Source: Streptomyces sp. SLBN-31 (GTDB lineage: Bacteria; Actinomycetota; Actinomycetes; Streptomycetales; Streptomycetaceae). From it: a stretch of 64,000 nt of DNA. The position numbers and the translations under genes are program-made. The notes below the pieces were generated by a model that had not been told where the DNA came from, ran no database searches, and saw nothing but the letters and a program-made list of their open reading frames with translations. Positions 53,817-63,642 of this stretch are shown piece by piece (the first letter of the stretch is position 1; every line of letters starts with the position of its first letter). The stretch lies in the NCBI RefSeq assembly GCF_006715395.1, contig NZ_VFNC01000002.1:1984001-2048000 (forward strand), read 5' to 3'.

Positions 53817-56800
53817 CCCGCACTCCCGGGGCTCTGGTGCCACAACTTCCTTCCCACCGCGGGCCCTTCGCCCGCGGGGCGCAGATCCGCCCAGGGGTGC
53901 ATCTCGTACCCCGTGGGCATGCGGATCCTCCGGTCCTCCATCGGGTCGCGGGCCGCGGAGCCCGCGGGCGCCGGCCACCCGTCCGAACCGGCGAGCCTCG
54001 CCGGTGACGAACCGTCGCCGTCCGCCGGGGCGGAGCCGTCGGCGGGCGGCTCCGCGAGCCGGGCCGCGACGCCGTCGAGGCCTTCCTCCTCGCGCACCTC
54101 CAGCAGTTCGGCGAGGTTCCAGGCGGCGGCGCCCACCACGCTCAGGCTGCGCGGCCCGCGCCGCTGCACGACCCCGCGCACCAGCAGCAGCCAGGAGTGG
54201 AAGACGGTGTGGGCGCAGGTGTCGTGGGAGTCGTCGAAGAAGGCGAGGTCGACCAGGCCCGTGCCGTCGTCCAGGGTGGAGAAGATGACCCGCTTGCCGG
54301 ACCGGATCGGCGGCGTCTGGGTGGCCGCCTTCGCCCCCGCGACCAGTACCGTCTCCCCGTGCCGCGTCTCCCGCAGCCGGCGCGCCGAGACCACGCCCAG
54401 CTCGTCGAGGAACTTTCGGTGGTCGTCCATCAGGTTTCGCGAGGCGTCCATCGACAGCACGCCCAGTTCGGCGCTGAGCTTTTCCGCCTCCGACAGGTCC
54501 GGCAGCCCGGCCGGAGCGGTCTTGCGCCCTCCCGCCAACGGGAGTTGGCCGCCGCCCCCGCTCCGGGCGCCCCGGTGCAGCTCGGTCAGGTGCAGCTGCA
54601 GATCGCGGCGGTTGGCGCCGAACGCGTCCAGGGCGCCGACCTGGGCGAGCCGCCCGGCCAGCGGCCGGCTCGGCCGGGCCCGCTCCCAGAAGTCCAGCAG
54701 GGAGGCGTACGGCTGCCCCTGGGCGATCCGTTCGGCCTCGGCCTCGCTGATGCCGTGCACATCGGAGAGTGCCAGCCGCAGACCCCACACCTCATCAGAT
54801 TCAGACAACAGTTCGATACGGTGAGCGACCGCCGACTTGTTCACGTCCAGCGGCAGCACCGGCACCCCGCGCCGCCGCGCGTCCGCCAGGAGCAGCCGCT
54901 TCGGGTACATCCCGGGGTCGTGGGTGAGCAGCCCCGCATAGAAGGCCGCCGGGTGATGCGCCTTCAGCCACGCCGACTGGTACGTCGGCACGGCGAAGGC
55001 GACCGCGTGCGCCTTGCAGAAGCCGTACGACCCGAAGGCCTCGACGATCTCCCAGGTGCGCTGAATCGTTTCTGCGTCATATCCGTTCGCCGCCGCGTGC
55101 TGGGCGAACCACACCTTGATCCGCCCCTGGGACTCCGGGTCGGACAGCCCGCGCCGGATCCGGTCCGCCTCGCCGCGCCCGCAGCCGGTCATGACGGCGA
55201 CGATGTCGATGATCTGCTCGTGGAAGACGACGACCCCGTACGTCCCCTTCAGCGGCTCCGTCAGATCCCGGTGCGGGTACCTGACCGGCGCCCGTCCGTG
55301 CCTCGCCTCGATGAACGGCCGCACCATGTCGGCGGCGACCGGTCCGGGCCGGAAGAGGGAGATGTCGACGACGAGGTCATGGAAAGTGGCCGGCTGCAGC
55401 CGCCCCACCAGGTCCCGCTGGCCCGGCGACTCGATCTGGAAGCAGCCCAGCGTCTCGGTGGAGCGGATGAGCCGGTACGTCTCCGGGTCGCCCGGCGCCA
55501 GCGCGTCCAGGTCGATCCGCTCCCCCGTCGCCCGCTCCACCTCGGCGACCGCGTGCGCCATCGCCGACTGCATCCGTACGCCCAGGACGTCCAGCTTGAG
55601 CAGTCCGAGGTCCTCCACGTCGTCCTTGTCGAACTGCGACATGGGCAGCCCCTCGCCGCTGGTCGGCATGACCGGGGTACGGCCGAGCAGGGACGCGTCG
55701 GACAGCAGCACCCCGCACGGGTGCATGGCGACCCCGCGCGGGAGGGCGTCGAGGGCCTCGACCAGTTCCCAGAGCCGGCCGTACTTCTCCTGCTCCCCCG
55801 CCAGCCTCCGCAGTTCGGGCAGCTCCGCCAGCGCCGCGCGGGCGTCGCGCGCCCGGATGTGCGGGAAGGACTTGGCGACCCGGTCGATCTCGGCGGGGTC
55901 CATGGACAGGGCCGCGCCCACGTCCCGGATGGCGTGGCGGACGCGGTAGGTCTCCGGCATCGCGACGGTGGCGACCCGTTCCTCGCCGAACCGGCCGATG
56001 ATCGCGCGGTAGACCTCCAGCCGGCGCGCGGACTCCACGTCGATGTCGATGTCGGGCAGCACGACCCGCTCCTTGGACAGGAAGCGCTCCATCAGCAGCC
56101 CGTGCTCGACCGGATCGGCGTTCGCGATGCCGAGGAGGTGGTTGACCAGGGAGCCCGCGCCGGAGCCGCGCGCGGCGACGCGGATGCCCATGTCCCGCAC
56201 GTCGTCCACCACCTGAGCGACCGTCAGGAAGTAGGAGGCGAAGCCGTGGTGGGCGATGATGTCCAGCTCGTGGTGCATCCGCTCCCAGTACGCGCGCTTT
56301 CCCGCGTGGCCGCGCAGCACCATCCCGGCCGCCGCCCGGGAGGCGAGCGCCCGCTGGGCGGTGCGGCGGCCCGCGCCGACCAGGTGCGGTTCGGGGAAGT
56401 GGACGGAGCCCATGCCGAGGTCGTCCTCGGGGTCCACCAGGCACTCGGCGGCCGTGGCCCGCGTCTGCTCCAGCAGCCGGTGTGCGGTCTCGCGCCGGAA
56501 GCCCGCGGCCTCGACGACACGCTCGGCGACCCGGGCCATGTCGTCGGCACCCTTGAGCCAGGCCTCACCGGAGTCCAGTTCCCCCGCTGGGTCGATCGGG
56601 ACGAGCCGACGGGCCGCGTCCAGGACGTCGGCGACCGGGCCGAGGCCGGGGTCGGCGTAGCGGACGGCGTTGCTGAGCACCGGCCGGACGCCCTGCTCGG
56701 CGGCGAAGCCCACGGTACGGGCGGCCAGGCGCAGGGAGCCGGGGCCGGTGCCCGTGCGGCCGTGCCAGACGGCCTCCAGGCGCAGGGCGTCGCCGTAGAT

Positions 56801-57325
56801 CTCCCGCCAGGGGGCGAGGAGCCGGGCCGCGCGGTCGGGGCGGCCGGCGGCCAGTGCGCGGCCGACGTCGGAGGCGGGGCCGAGCAGGACGGTCAGGCCG
56901 TCGGCGTGGTTGGCGTCCCAGGACAGCAAGGGCAGGTCCTCGGCGGTGTGGGCGGCGGTGACCAGACGGCACAGGTCGGCCCAGCCGCGGGCGCCGTCGC
57001 GGGCCAGGAAGGTGACGCGGGGGGTCGACTCGTCGATGAAGGCGCCGCCGCGTACGGGGGTGCGGCGCCTGTTCCGTCGTACCGGATCGTCCTCCCGGAG
57101 CCGGGCGGGCGGCTCCACCGCGAGTTCCGCGCCGAACAGCGGGCGGACGCCCGCCTTCGCGCAGGCCTTGGCGAAGCGGACGGTGCCGGCGACGGTGTCG
57201 CGGTCGGTGAGGGCGAGGGCGTCCATGCCCCGCTCGGCGGCGCGCTCGGCCAGCCGCTCCGGGTGGGAGGCGCCGTAGCGCAGGGAGAACCCGGAGACGG
57301 TGTGCAGATGCGTGAAACCCGGCAC
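53813..57325 (-). CDS. dnaE2: Error-prone DNA polymerase III alpha subunit
   Basis: This 1,170-residue C-family polymerase does translesion synthesis during the SOS response. The GTG at 57325 with GGGAGG five bases upstream gives the family N-terminus FTHLHTVSGFSLRYGASHPE (PHP domain). Polymerase landmarks include LPDIDIDVESARRLEVY with catalytic Asp residues, MHPCGVLLSD and FCKAHAVAFAVPTYQSAWLK. An OB fold is near the C-terminus. It is shorter than replicative DnaE1, as usual for DnaE2. Two LexA boxes lie upstream and the ImuB-like gene follows in an ATGA overlap. Confidence 0.95.
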   Translation of the reverse strand: MPGFTHLHTVSGFSLRYGASHPERLAERAAERGMDALALTDRDTVAGTVRFAKACAKAGVRPLFGAELAVEPPARLREDDPVRRNRRRTPVRGGAFIDESTPRVTFLARDGARGWADLCRLVTAAHTAEDLPLLSWDANHADGLTVLLGPASDVGRALAAGRPDRAARLLAPWREIYGDALRLEAVWHGRTGTGPGSLRLAARTVGFAAEQGVRPVLSNAVRYADPGLGPVADVLDAARRLVPIDPAGELDSGEAWLKGADDMARVAERVVEAAGFRRETAHRLLEQTRATAAECLVDPEDDLGMGSVHFPEPHLVGAGRRTAQRALASRAAAGMVLRGHAGKRAYWERMHHELDIIAHHGFASYFLTVAQVVDDVRDMGIRVAARGSGAGSLVNHLLGIANADPVEHGLLMERFLSKERVVLPDIDIDVESARRLEVYRAIIGRFGEERVATVAMPETYRVRHAIRDVGAALSMDPAEIDRVAKSFPHIRARDARAALAELPELRRLAGEQEKYGRLWELVEALDALPRGVAMHPCGVLLSDASLLGRTPVMPTSGEGLPMSQFDKDDVEDLGLLKLDVLGVRMQSAMAHAVAEVERATGERIDLDALAPGDPETYRLIRSTETLGCFQIESPGQRDLVGRLQPATFHDLVVDISLFRPGPVAADMVRPFIEARHGRAPVRYPHRDLTEPLKGTYGVVVFHEQIIDIVAVMTGCGRGEADRIRRGLSDPESQGRIKVWFAQHAAANGYDAETIQRTWEIVEAFGSYGFCKAHAVAFAVPTYQSAWLKAHHPAAFYAGLLTHDPGMYPKRLLLADARRRGVPVLPLDVNKSAVAHRIELLSESDEVWGLRLALSDVHGISEAEAERIAQGQPYASLLDFWERARPSRPLAGRLAQVGALDAFGANRRDLQLHLTELHRGARSGGGGQLPLAGGRKTAPAGLPDLSEAEKLSAELGVLSMDASRNLMDDHRKFLDELGVVSARRLRETRHGETVLVAGAKAATQTPPIRSGKRVIFSTLDDGTGLVDLAFFDDSHDTCAHTVFHSWLLLVRGVVQRRGPRSLSVVGAAAWNLAELLEVREEEGLDGVAARLAEPPADGSAPADGDGSSPARLAGSDGWPAPAGSAARDPMEDRRIRMPTGYEMHPWADLRPAGEGPAVGRKLWHQSPGSAG

Positions 57326-57360
57326 ACGCACCTCCCGCACTCGCGAGCCCCGAACGACTC

Positions 57361-57376
57361 TCGAACATCTGTTCCC
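57361..57376. promoter_or_regulatory. LexA (SOS) box 1 before dnaE2
   Basis: tcgaacatctgttccc matches the actinobacterial SOS box TCGAAC-N4-GTTCGA in 10 of 12 defined bases. It lies 36-51 bases before the dnaE2 start. Confidence 0.65.
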
Positions 57377-57403
57377 GACGACACTCCCACCATACCCCCA
57401 TTC

Positions 57404-57419
57404 TCGAACACTTGTACGG
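57404..57419. promoter_or_regulatory. LexA (SOS) box 2 between dnaE2 and the divergent membrane gene
   Basis: tcgaacacttgtacgg matches TCGAAC-N4-GTTCGA in 10 of 12 defined bases. It lies 79-94 bases before dnaE2 and 58-73 before the divergent ATG, so it could affect both. Confidence 0.6.
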
Positions 57420-57476
57420 AATCCGTTCGGGCGCGTCCCACCTGCGCAAACGTCCGCCAGCCTCGACGTTGGGGGC

Positions 57477-58547
57477 ATGACGCAGACCACCGGCGCCGAC
57501 GCTCCACCCGCTTCCCGTTCGTCCTCCTTCCTCGCCGAGGTGAAGGACGCCGTCACCTCGCGGGCCACCGTGCTGGTCATCGGTGTGATCGCCCTCCAGC
57601 TGCTGTTCATCGCCTCCTACGTGGGCGCGCTGCACGACCCGAAGCCCCGGGACGTGCCCTTCGGTGTCGTCGCGCCGGCGGCCGCGGCCCAGCAGGCGGT
57701 GACCCGGCTGGAGAGGCTGCCGGGCTCACCACTGGACCCGCGCGCGCCGGCCGACGAGGCGACGGCCCGGAAGCAGATCATGAACCGGGACATCGACGGG
57801 GCGCTGATCGTGAACCCTGCCCGGACGACCGACACGCTCCTGGTCGCCTCCGGTGGCGGCACCGTCCTCGCGACCACCCTGGAGAAGTACCTCACCGTCC
57901 TGGAGGCCTCCCAGCAGCGGACGGTCCGGACGGTGGACGTGGCGCCGGCGTCCTCCCACGACTTCGACGGGCTCACGTCCTTCTACCTGGTGGTGGGCTG
58001 GTGCGTGGGCGGCTATCTGTGCGCCTCGATCCTGGCGATCAGCACGGGCGCCCGGCCCGCCAACGCGAGCCGCGCGACGATCCGGCTGGCCGTGATGGTG
58101 CTGGTGTCGGTCGTCGGGGGGCTCGGGGGCGCGGTGATCGTGGGACCGATCCTGGGCGCGCTGCCGGGCAGTGTGGCGGCTCTGTGGGGGCTGGGGGCGC
58201 TGGTGACCTTCGCGGTGGGGGCGGCGACGCTCGCGCTCCAGGGGGTCTTCGGGATCGTCGGCATCGGTCTGGCGATCCTGCTCGTGGTGATCGCGGGCAA
58301 CCCGAGCGCGGGGGGCGCCTTCCCGCTGCCGATGCTGCCGCCGTTCTGGAAGGCGATCGGGCCGGTGCTGCCGCCGGGCGCGGGCACCTGGGTGGCCCGG
58401 TCCATCGCCTACTTCGACGGCAACGACACGACCGCCGCCCTGCTGGTGCTTTCGGCATGGGCGGCGGCCGGGATCGTGATCACGCTGGTGGCGGCGGTGC
58501 TGCGGACGAGGCGTCGGGGCGGGCCCCGGCCGGCTCAGACGCCGTAG
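57477..58547 (+). CDS. ABC-2/YhgE-type membrane protein
   Basis: This 356-residue protein has one N-terminal helix (ATVLVIGVIALQLLFIASY), an external domain of about 140 residues, then five to six helices (FYLVVGWCVGGYLCASIL onward). That is the layout of ABC-2 permease and YhgE/Pip-like envelope proteins. No ATPase is adjacent. It starts at an ATG after a GGGGG run and its end overlaps the convergent adhE by 13 bases. Substrate and role are unknown. Confidence 0.78.
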   Translation: MTQTTGADAPPASRSSSFLAEVKDAVTSRATVLVIGVIALQLLFIASYVGALHDPKPRDVPFGVVAPAAAAQQAVTRLERLPGSPLDPRAPADEATARKQIMNRDIDGALIVNPARTTDTLLVASGGGTVLATTLEKYLTVLEASQQRTVRTVDVAPASSHDFDGLTSFYLVVGWCVGGYLCASILAISTGARPANASRATIRLAVMVLVSVVGGLGGAVIVGPILGALPGSVAALWGLGALVTFAVGAATLALQGVFGIVGIGLAILLVVIAGNPSAGGAFPLPMLPPFWKAIGPVLPPGAGTWVARSIAYFDGNDTTAALLVLSAWAAAGIVITLVAAVLRTRRRGGPRPAQTP

Positions 58548-61129
58548 TACGCCCTGCGCATCAGCTCCCGCATGTCGTCGATCATCGGCATCCGCGGGTT
58601 GGCGGGCGCGCACTGGTCGGCGTAGGCGTTCAGGGCCTGCTGCGGGATGGCGGCGAGGAAGGCCTCCTCGTCGACTCCCTCCTCCTGGAAGGAGGCCGGG
58701 ATGCCGCAGCGCTCGCGGAGGTCCTCGACGGCGCGGGCGTACGACTCCACACCCTCCTCGGGGGTCGCGGCCGGCAGGCCCAGCATGCGGGCGATGTCCT
58801 GGTAGCGCTCGGGGGCCCGGTAGGTCTCGGCCTTGGGCCACGGGGTGGCCTTGTGGGTCATCCTGCCGTTGTGCCGTATGACGTGCGGCAGCAGCAGCGC
58901 GTTCGTCCGGCCGTGGGCGACGTGGAAGGTGTTGCCCAGGGTGTGCGCCATGGCGTGGACGAGACCGAGGAAGGAGTTGGCGAAGGCCATGCCGGCGATG
59001 GTCGACGCGTTGTGCATCCGCTCCCGCGCCTTGGGCGCCCGGGCTCCCTCCTTCACACAGGCCTCCAGGTTCTCGAAGATCAGCTTGATGGCCTGCAGGC
59101 ACTGGCCGTCGGTGAAGTCCGAGGCGTAGACCGAGACGTACGCCTCCGTCGCGTGGGTCAGGGCGTCGAAGCCGGAGTCGGCGGTGACCGTCGGCGGGAG
59201 GTTCATCGCCAGGACCGGGTCGACGATCGCCACGTGCGGGGTGAGGGCGTAGTCGGCGAGCGGGTACTTCTGGGCGGCCTCGGGGTCGGAGATGACCGCG
59301 AACGGGGTCACCTCGGAGCCGGTGCCCGACGTGGTGGGGATGGCGATCAGCTTGGCCTTGTCGCCGAGTTGGGGGAAGCGGTAGGCGCGCTTGCGGATGT
59401 CGAAGAACTTCTCCTTGGTGTCCGCGAACTCCACCTCGGGCCGCTCGTACATCAGCCACATGACCTTCGCCGCGTCCATCGGCGAGCCGCCGCCGAGCGC
59501 GATGATGGTGTCCGGCCGGAACTCCCGCATCTCGGCCGCGCCCGCCCGTACGGTGGCCAGCTCCGGGTTGGGCTCGACGTTGTCGATGTACTGCAGCAGC
59601 ACCGGCTCCTCACGGGAGTTGAGGATCTCGGTGACCCGGCGCACGAAGCCGATCCGCTCCATGGTGCGGTCGGTGACGATCGTGACCCGGTGCACGTCGG
59701 GCATGGCCTTCAGGTAGCGCAGCGCGCCCTTCTCGAAGTAGATCTTCGGCGGCACCTTGTACCACTGCATGTTGTTGTTGCGCCGCCCGATCCGCTTGAT
59801 GTTGAGCAGGTTCACCGCGGAGACGTTGTTGGACACCGAGTTGTGCCCGTACGAGCCGCAGCCGAGGGTGAGCGAGGGCAGGAAGGCGTTGTAGACGTCG
59901 CCGATGCCGCCGAGACTGGTCGGCGCGTTGACGATGACGCGGATCGCCTTGACCCGCTTGCCGAACTCCTCCGCCAGTTCCTCGTCCTCGGTGTGGATCG
60001 CGGCGGAGTGCCCGAGGCCGTCGAACTCGACCATCTGCATGGCCAGCCGGATTCCCTGCTCGGTGTCCTCGGCCCTCAGCGCGGCCAGCACCGGGGACAG
60101 CTTCTCCCTGGTCAGCGGTTCGCGCTCGCCGACCTCCGCGCACTCGGCGACCAGGATCGAGGTGCCCTCCGCCACGGCGAACCCGGCCTGTTCCGCGATC
60201 CAGGAGGCGGACTTGCCGACCGCCGTCGAATTCAGCCTGGCGGTCGCGCAGTTGGCGCCGCGGGCCGCGACACCGAAGAGGAACTCCTCCAGCTTCTCCT
60301 TCTCCGCGGCGGTGACGACATGGGCGCCGAGCCGCTTCATCTCGGCGACACCCGCCTCGTACACCTGCGCGTCCAGGACGATCGCCTGCTCGGAGGCGCA
60401 GATCATGCCGTTGTCGAAGGCCTTGGACAGGACGATGTCGTGGATGGCCCGGGTGAGGTCGGCGTCGGCGGCGACGTAGGCGGGCACGTTTCCGGCGCCG
60501 ACGCCCAGGGCGGGCTTGCCGCACGAGTAGGCGGCCCGGACCATCGAGTTGCCGCCGGTGGCGAGGATGGTGGAGACGCCGTCGTGGTTCATCAGCAGCC
60601 GGGTCGCCTCCATCGACGGCTCCTCGATCCACTGCACGCAGCCCTGAGGCGCACCGGCGGCGATCGCCGCGTCCCGCACGATGCGGGCGGCCTCGCGCGA
60701 GCACTTCTGGGCGTTCGGGTGGAAGGCGAAGATGATCGGGTTGCGGGTCTTGAGGGCGATGAGCGCCTTGAAGACGGTGGTGGAGGTCGGGTTGGTGACC
60801 GGCGTCATCGCGCACACGACACCGACCGGCTCCGCTATCTCGGTGACGCCGGTGAGCTCGTCGCGGTGGACGACGCCCACCGTGCGCAGACCGCGCATCG
60901 AGTGGGTGACGTGCTCGCAGGCGAAGATGTTCTTGACCGCCTTGTCCTCGAACAGTCCGCGCCCGGTCTCCTCGACGGCCGCGCTCGCCAGCTCCCCGTG
61001 CGCGGCGAGCGCCGCGAGGGACGCCTTGGTGACGATGTGGTCGACCTGCTCCTGGTCGTACGACTCGAACCGGCCCAGCGCCTCGAGGGCGCTCTCCACC
61101 AGTTCGTTCACCCGGTCCACGACCTGCAT
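58535..61129 (-). CDS. adhE: Bifunctional acetaldehyde-CoA/alcohol dehydrogenase
   Basis: This 864-residue protein joins a CoA-acylating aldehyde dehydrogenase (residues about 1-440; catalytic Cys244 in NGMICASEQ) to an iron-dependent alcohol dehydrogenase (about 455-864; TGSEVTPFAVI, ligand-rich GLVHAMAHTLGNTFHVAHG and HVIRHNG). It reduces acetyl-CoA through acetaldehyde to ethanol with NADH, regenerating NAD+ when oxygen is low. Length and domain order match E. coli AdhE, whose enzyme forms spirosome filaments. In an obligate aerobe this suggests survival under microaerobic stress. The upstream 199 bases show no clear Rex site. Confidence 0.95.
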   Translation of the reverse strand: MQVVDRVNELVESALEALGRFESYDQEQVDHIVTKASLAALAAHGELASAAVEETGRGLFEDKAVKNIFACEHVTHSMRGLRTVGVVHRDELTGVTEIAEPVGVVCAMTPVTNPTSTTVFKALIALKTRNPIIFAFHPNAQKCSREAARIVRDAAIAAGAPQGCVQWIEEPSMEATRLLMNHDGVSTILATGGNSMVRAAYSCGKPALGVGAGNVPAYVAADADLTRAIHDIVLSKAFDNGMICASEQAIVLDAQVYEAGVAEMKRLGAHVVTAAEKEKLEEFLFGVAARGANCATARLNSTAVGKSASWIAEQAGFAVAEGTSILVAECAEVGEREPLTREKLSPVLAALRAEDTEQGIRLAMQMVEFDGLGHSAAIHTEDEELAEEFGKRVKAIRVIVNAPTSLGGIGDVYNAFLPSLTLGCGSYGHNSVSNNVSAVNLLNIKRIGRRNNNMQWYKVPPKIYFEKGALRYLKAMPDVHRVTIVTDRTMERIGFVRRVTEILNSREEPVLLQYIDNVEPNPELATVRAGAAEMREFRPDTIIALGGGSPMDAAKVMWLMYERPEVEFADTKEKFFDIRKRAYRFPQLGDKAKLIAIPTTSGTGSEVTPFAVISDPEAAQKYPLADYALTPHVAIVDPVLAMNLPPTVTADSGFDALTHATEAYVSVYASDFTDGQCLQAIKLIFENLEACVKEGARAPKARERMHNASTIAGMAFANSFLGLVHAMAHTLGNTFHVAHGRTNALLLPHVIRHNGRMTHKATPWPKAETYRAPERYQDIARMLGLPAATPEEGVESYARAVEDLRERCGIPASFQEEGVDEEAFLAAIPQQALNAYADQCAPANPRMPMIDDMRELMRRAYYGV

Positions 61130-61278
61130 GTCAGGCCTCCTTCGTCCCAGCCTTCTCCGACACCTCCATTCGATATCGGCGGCGATCGATCATCGATACG
61201 AGAACGGCCCCAATGAAAGGAAGAAGGTCCCTGCAGGTGTGGCGGAAGGTCCCGGTGGGCGCCGGGGGGGGAGACACG

Positions 61279-61315
61279 CGAGGTCCCGCCCCCTCGCACA
61301 GGGGGCGGGACCTCG
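61279..61315 (-). terminator. Terminator after the streptogrisin-type protease gene
   Basis: A perfect 15-bp stem (cgaggtcccgccccc/gggggcgggacctcg) with a 7-base loop begins 14 bases past the protease stop. Confidence 0.75.
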
Positions 61316-61328
61316 GCGCCGGCCGTGC

Positions 61329-62408
61329 TCAGCCGATCTGCGTCCCGGTGGCCGACAGGGCCTCGGTGACCGGCTGGAAGAACGTCTCGCCGCCCGAGGT
61401 GCAGTCGCCGCTGCCCCCCGACGTCAGCCCGATCGCCGCGTCGCCGTCGAACAGCGAGCCGCCGCTGTCGCCGGGCTCGGCGCACACGTCGGTCTGGATG
61501 AGGCCGCTGACCGTGCCCTCGGAGTAGTTCACGGTGGCGTTGAGACCGGTGACCGTACCGGTGTGGACCTGGGTGGTGGAGCCGCTGCGCGTCACCTTCT
61601 CGCCCACGGTGGCCTCGGCGGCGTGCGTGATGGCCTGTGTGGAGCCGTTGTAGAGGTCGACCGCGCTCGGGTGGTCCACGGTGGCCGTGTACTTGACCAG
61701 CCCGAAGTCGTTGCCCGGGAACTGCGAGTCGGCGTTCGTGCCGATCTGCTTCCCGCTGGAGTCCGACCAGGTGGAGATCGCGTCCGTGCAGTGCCCGGCG
61801 GTGAGGAAGTAGGGCTCGCCGCCCTTGGTGACGTTGAAGCCCAGCGAACAACGGCCGCCCGAGCCGGTGATGGCGTCACCGCCCGCGACGAAGGGCTTGA
61901 ACTCCCCCTGCGAGCGCTTGAGTTCGGCCTTGGTTCCGAGGCGGTCGACGACCTTGGACAACGTGGCCCACTCGGCCGCGGACACCGTCTTGTCGGCGGT
62001 CACGACGACCTTGTTGCCGACCGGGTCGGTCGACCAGGACGTGCCCGGGATGGTGGCGTCCTTCGTCAGTGTCGTCCGGGCGGCGTCGAGTTCGGCGAGG
62101 GAGTTGACGACGAGTCTGGCCTTGGCGCCGGCCGCCTCGACCGTCTGGGCGGCGTCACGGTCGAGGACGTTGACGACGAGGCTCTTGGCCTTCGCGTCGT
62201 AATACGTTCCCGCGGCCGCCGTACCGAGGTCGTCGCCGAGTGTCGAGGCGAGCTTTCCGGCCGCGGCGAGCGACAGTGTCCGCGGCGCGGAAGTCTTCGC
62301 GGGCTCACTGGCGTTCGCAGTCTGGAAGGTGACTCCCGCGGCCACCAGGGCGGCAATGCCCGCCCCGGTCAGGGCCGCACGCCGCCTGGATATGCGTCGG
62401 TGCTTCAA
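61329..62408 (-). CDS. Secreted S1 serine protease, streptogrisin type
   Basis: This 359-residue preproenzyme starts at a TTG with AGGAGGA upstream. Order: signal peptide with RRR ([17 protein letters not shown]), an alpha-lytic-type prodomain (about 40-170) that folds the protease, and a mature S1 domain opening near [19 protein letters not shown]. The triad is visible as His in FLTAGHC, Asp in GNDFGLV and Ser in [10 protein letters not shown]. Paired Cys around the His and Ser fit streptogrisin A/B disulfides. It degrades extracellular protein. A second such gene lies at the window end. Confidence 0.92.
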   Translation of the reverse strand: MKHRRISRRRAALTGAGIAALVAAGVTFQTANASEPAKTSAPRTLSLAAAGKLASTLGDDLGTAAAGTYYDAKAKSLVVNVLDRDAAQTVEAAGAKARLVVNSLAELDAARTTLTKDATIPGTSWSTDPVGNKVVVTADKTVSAAEWATLSKVVDRLGTKAELKRSQGEFKPFVAGGDAITGSGGRCSLGFNVTKGGEPYFLTAGHCTDAISTWSDSSGKQIGTNADSQFPGNDFGLVKYTATVDHPSAVDLYNGSTQAITHAAEATVGEKVTRSGSTTQVHTGTVTGLNATVNYSEGTVSGLIQTDVCAEPGDSGGSLFDGDAAIGLTSGGSGDCTSGGETFFQPVTEALSATGTQIG

Positions 62409-62681
62409 CTCTCGTCCTCCTGTGGGGGGATGGCCCGGACCGGGGTTGTGGGGACCTCGGGGGGCCGGAAGGCGTTGAACGGCGCTCACTATTCCGAGGC
62501 CGACGGGGAGCACACAAGGGCGTGTTCAGGACGCGCGTAGAACGCGCTTCGCACGCCCCTCTTCCATTTGACGGTCAACGGTCACCCAAGGCCTTCACAG
62601 TGCAAACACCGCGCGCGGACAACCCGTGCGCACTCCGTGAGGTCTAGTCCTGTCCGGAAATCGACCCTTCGGGTTCCGGGT

Positions 62682-63527
62682 TCATCCGGGGCTCGGCGGG
62701 GGCGGGAGTTGCTCCTGCACCGGTTGCGGCGCCGGCTGCGGTGGCTGCGCGGGAGCCGTCGGCACCGCCTGCTGTGCCTTCTCCAGGAACCTCAGCAGCT
62801 CCACCGGGAAGGGCAGGACGAGCGTGGAGTTCTTCTCGGCCGCCACCGCCACCACGGTCTGCAGCAGCCGCAGTTGCAGCGCGGCCGGCTGCTCGGACAT
62901 CTCCTTGGCCGCCTCGGCGAGCTTCTTCGACGCCTGCAACTCCGCGTCGGCGTTGATGACCCGGGCCCGCCGCTCCCGGTCGGCCTCGGCCTGCCGGGCC
63001 ATGGAGCGCTTCATCGTCTCCGGCAGGGACACGTCCTTGATCTCGACGCGGTCGATGGTGACGCCCCACTCGACGGCCGGGCTGTCGATCATCAGCTCCA
63101 GCCCCTGGTTGAGCTTCTCGCGGTTGGAGAGCAGATCGTCCAGCTCGCTCTTGCCGATGATGGACCTCAGCGAGGTCTGCGCCATCTGCGAGACCGCGAA
63201 CCGGTAGTCCTCCACCCGGACGACCGCCTCGGCCGGCCCGGTCACCTTGAAGTAGACGACGGCGTCCACCCGCACCGTGACGTTGTCCCGGGTGATGCCC
63301 TCCTGCGCGGGCACCGGCATCGTCACGACCTGCATGTTGACCTTCTGCAGCCGGTCCACGAACGGCACGACCATCGTGAACCCGGGTCCGCGCACCTCGG
63401 GCCTGAGCCGCCCGAGCCGGAAGACCACACCCCGTTCGTACTGCTTGACGACCCGCGCCGCCGCCATCACGTACACCACTCCGGCGGACGCGAGGGTCAC
63501 TCCCGCCGCCACCAGCTCCTCGACCAT
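62682..63527 (-). CDS. SPFH/band 7 (slipin/stomatin-like) membrane protein
   Basis: This 281-residue protein has an N-terminal membrane helix (LVAAGVTLASAGVVYVMAA), then the SPFH domain (VVKQYERGVVFRLGRLRPEV, PFVDRLQKVNMQVVTMPV, ITRDNVTVRVDAVVYFKV) and a coiled-coil (MARQAEADRERRARVINADA). Its tail is Pro/Gln-rich. Slipins form oligomeric rings in membrane microdomains and often pair with NfeD proteases, which are absent here. The ATG at 63527 is the family start. It sits between two streptogrisin genes. Confidence 0.9.
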   Translation of the reverse strand: MVEELVAAGVTLASAGVVYVMAAARVVKQYERGVVFRLGRLRPEVRGPGFTMVVPFVDRLQKVNMQVVTMPVPAQEGITRDNVTVRVDAVVYFKVTGPAEAVVRVEDYRFAVSQMAQTSLRSIIGKSELDDLLSNREKLNQGLELMIDSPAVEWGVTIDRVEIKDVSLPETMKRSMARQAEADRERRARVINADAELQASKKLAEAAKEMSEQPAALQLRLLQTVVAVAAEKNSTLVLPFPVELLRFLEKAQQAVPTAPAQPPQPAPQPVQEQLPPPPSPG

Positions 63528-63598
63528 GCCGGCCCCCAGGGGACTGAGCTGAGCCCTACCCGTCACTCGACGGTAACTCCGGGCCGGGACAAGAGGGA

Positions 63599-63627
63599 GC
63601 CCCCGCACGCCGTTCGTGTGCGGGGGC
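63599..63627 (-). terminator. Terminator after the second protease gene
   Basis: A perfect 10-bp stem (gcccccgcac/gtgcgggggc) with a 9-base loop begins 16 bases past the partial protease stop. Confidence 0.7.
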
Positions 63628-63642
63628 CACTGAAGGAGGACG

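Noticed and set aside
54197..61216. A 2,339-codon open frame on the plus strand opposite dnaE2 and adhE
   Set aside because: It is a mirror of high-GC coding bias on the other strand. It is rich in Arg/Gly/Val/His without domains, while the minus strand encodes unmistakable DnaE2 and AdhE.
61130..61260. Rex (redox) operator before adhE
   Set aside because: Only short ATCGAT palindromes were seen; nothing close to TTGTGAA-N-TTCACAA.
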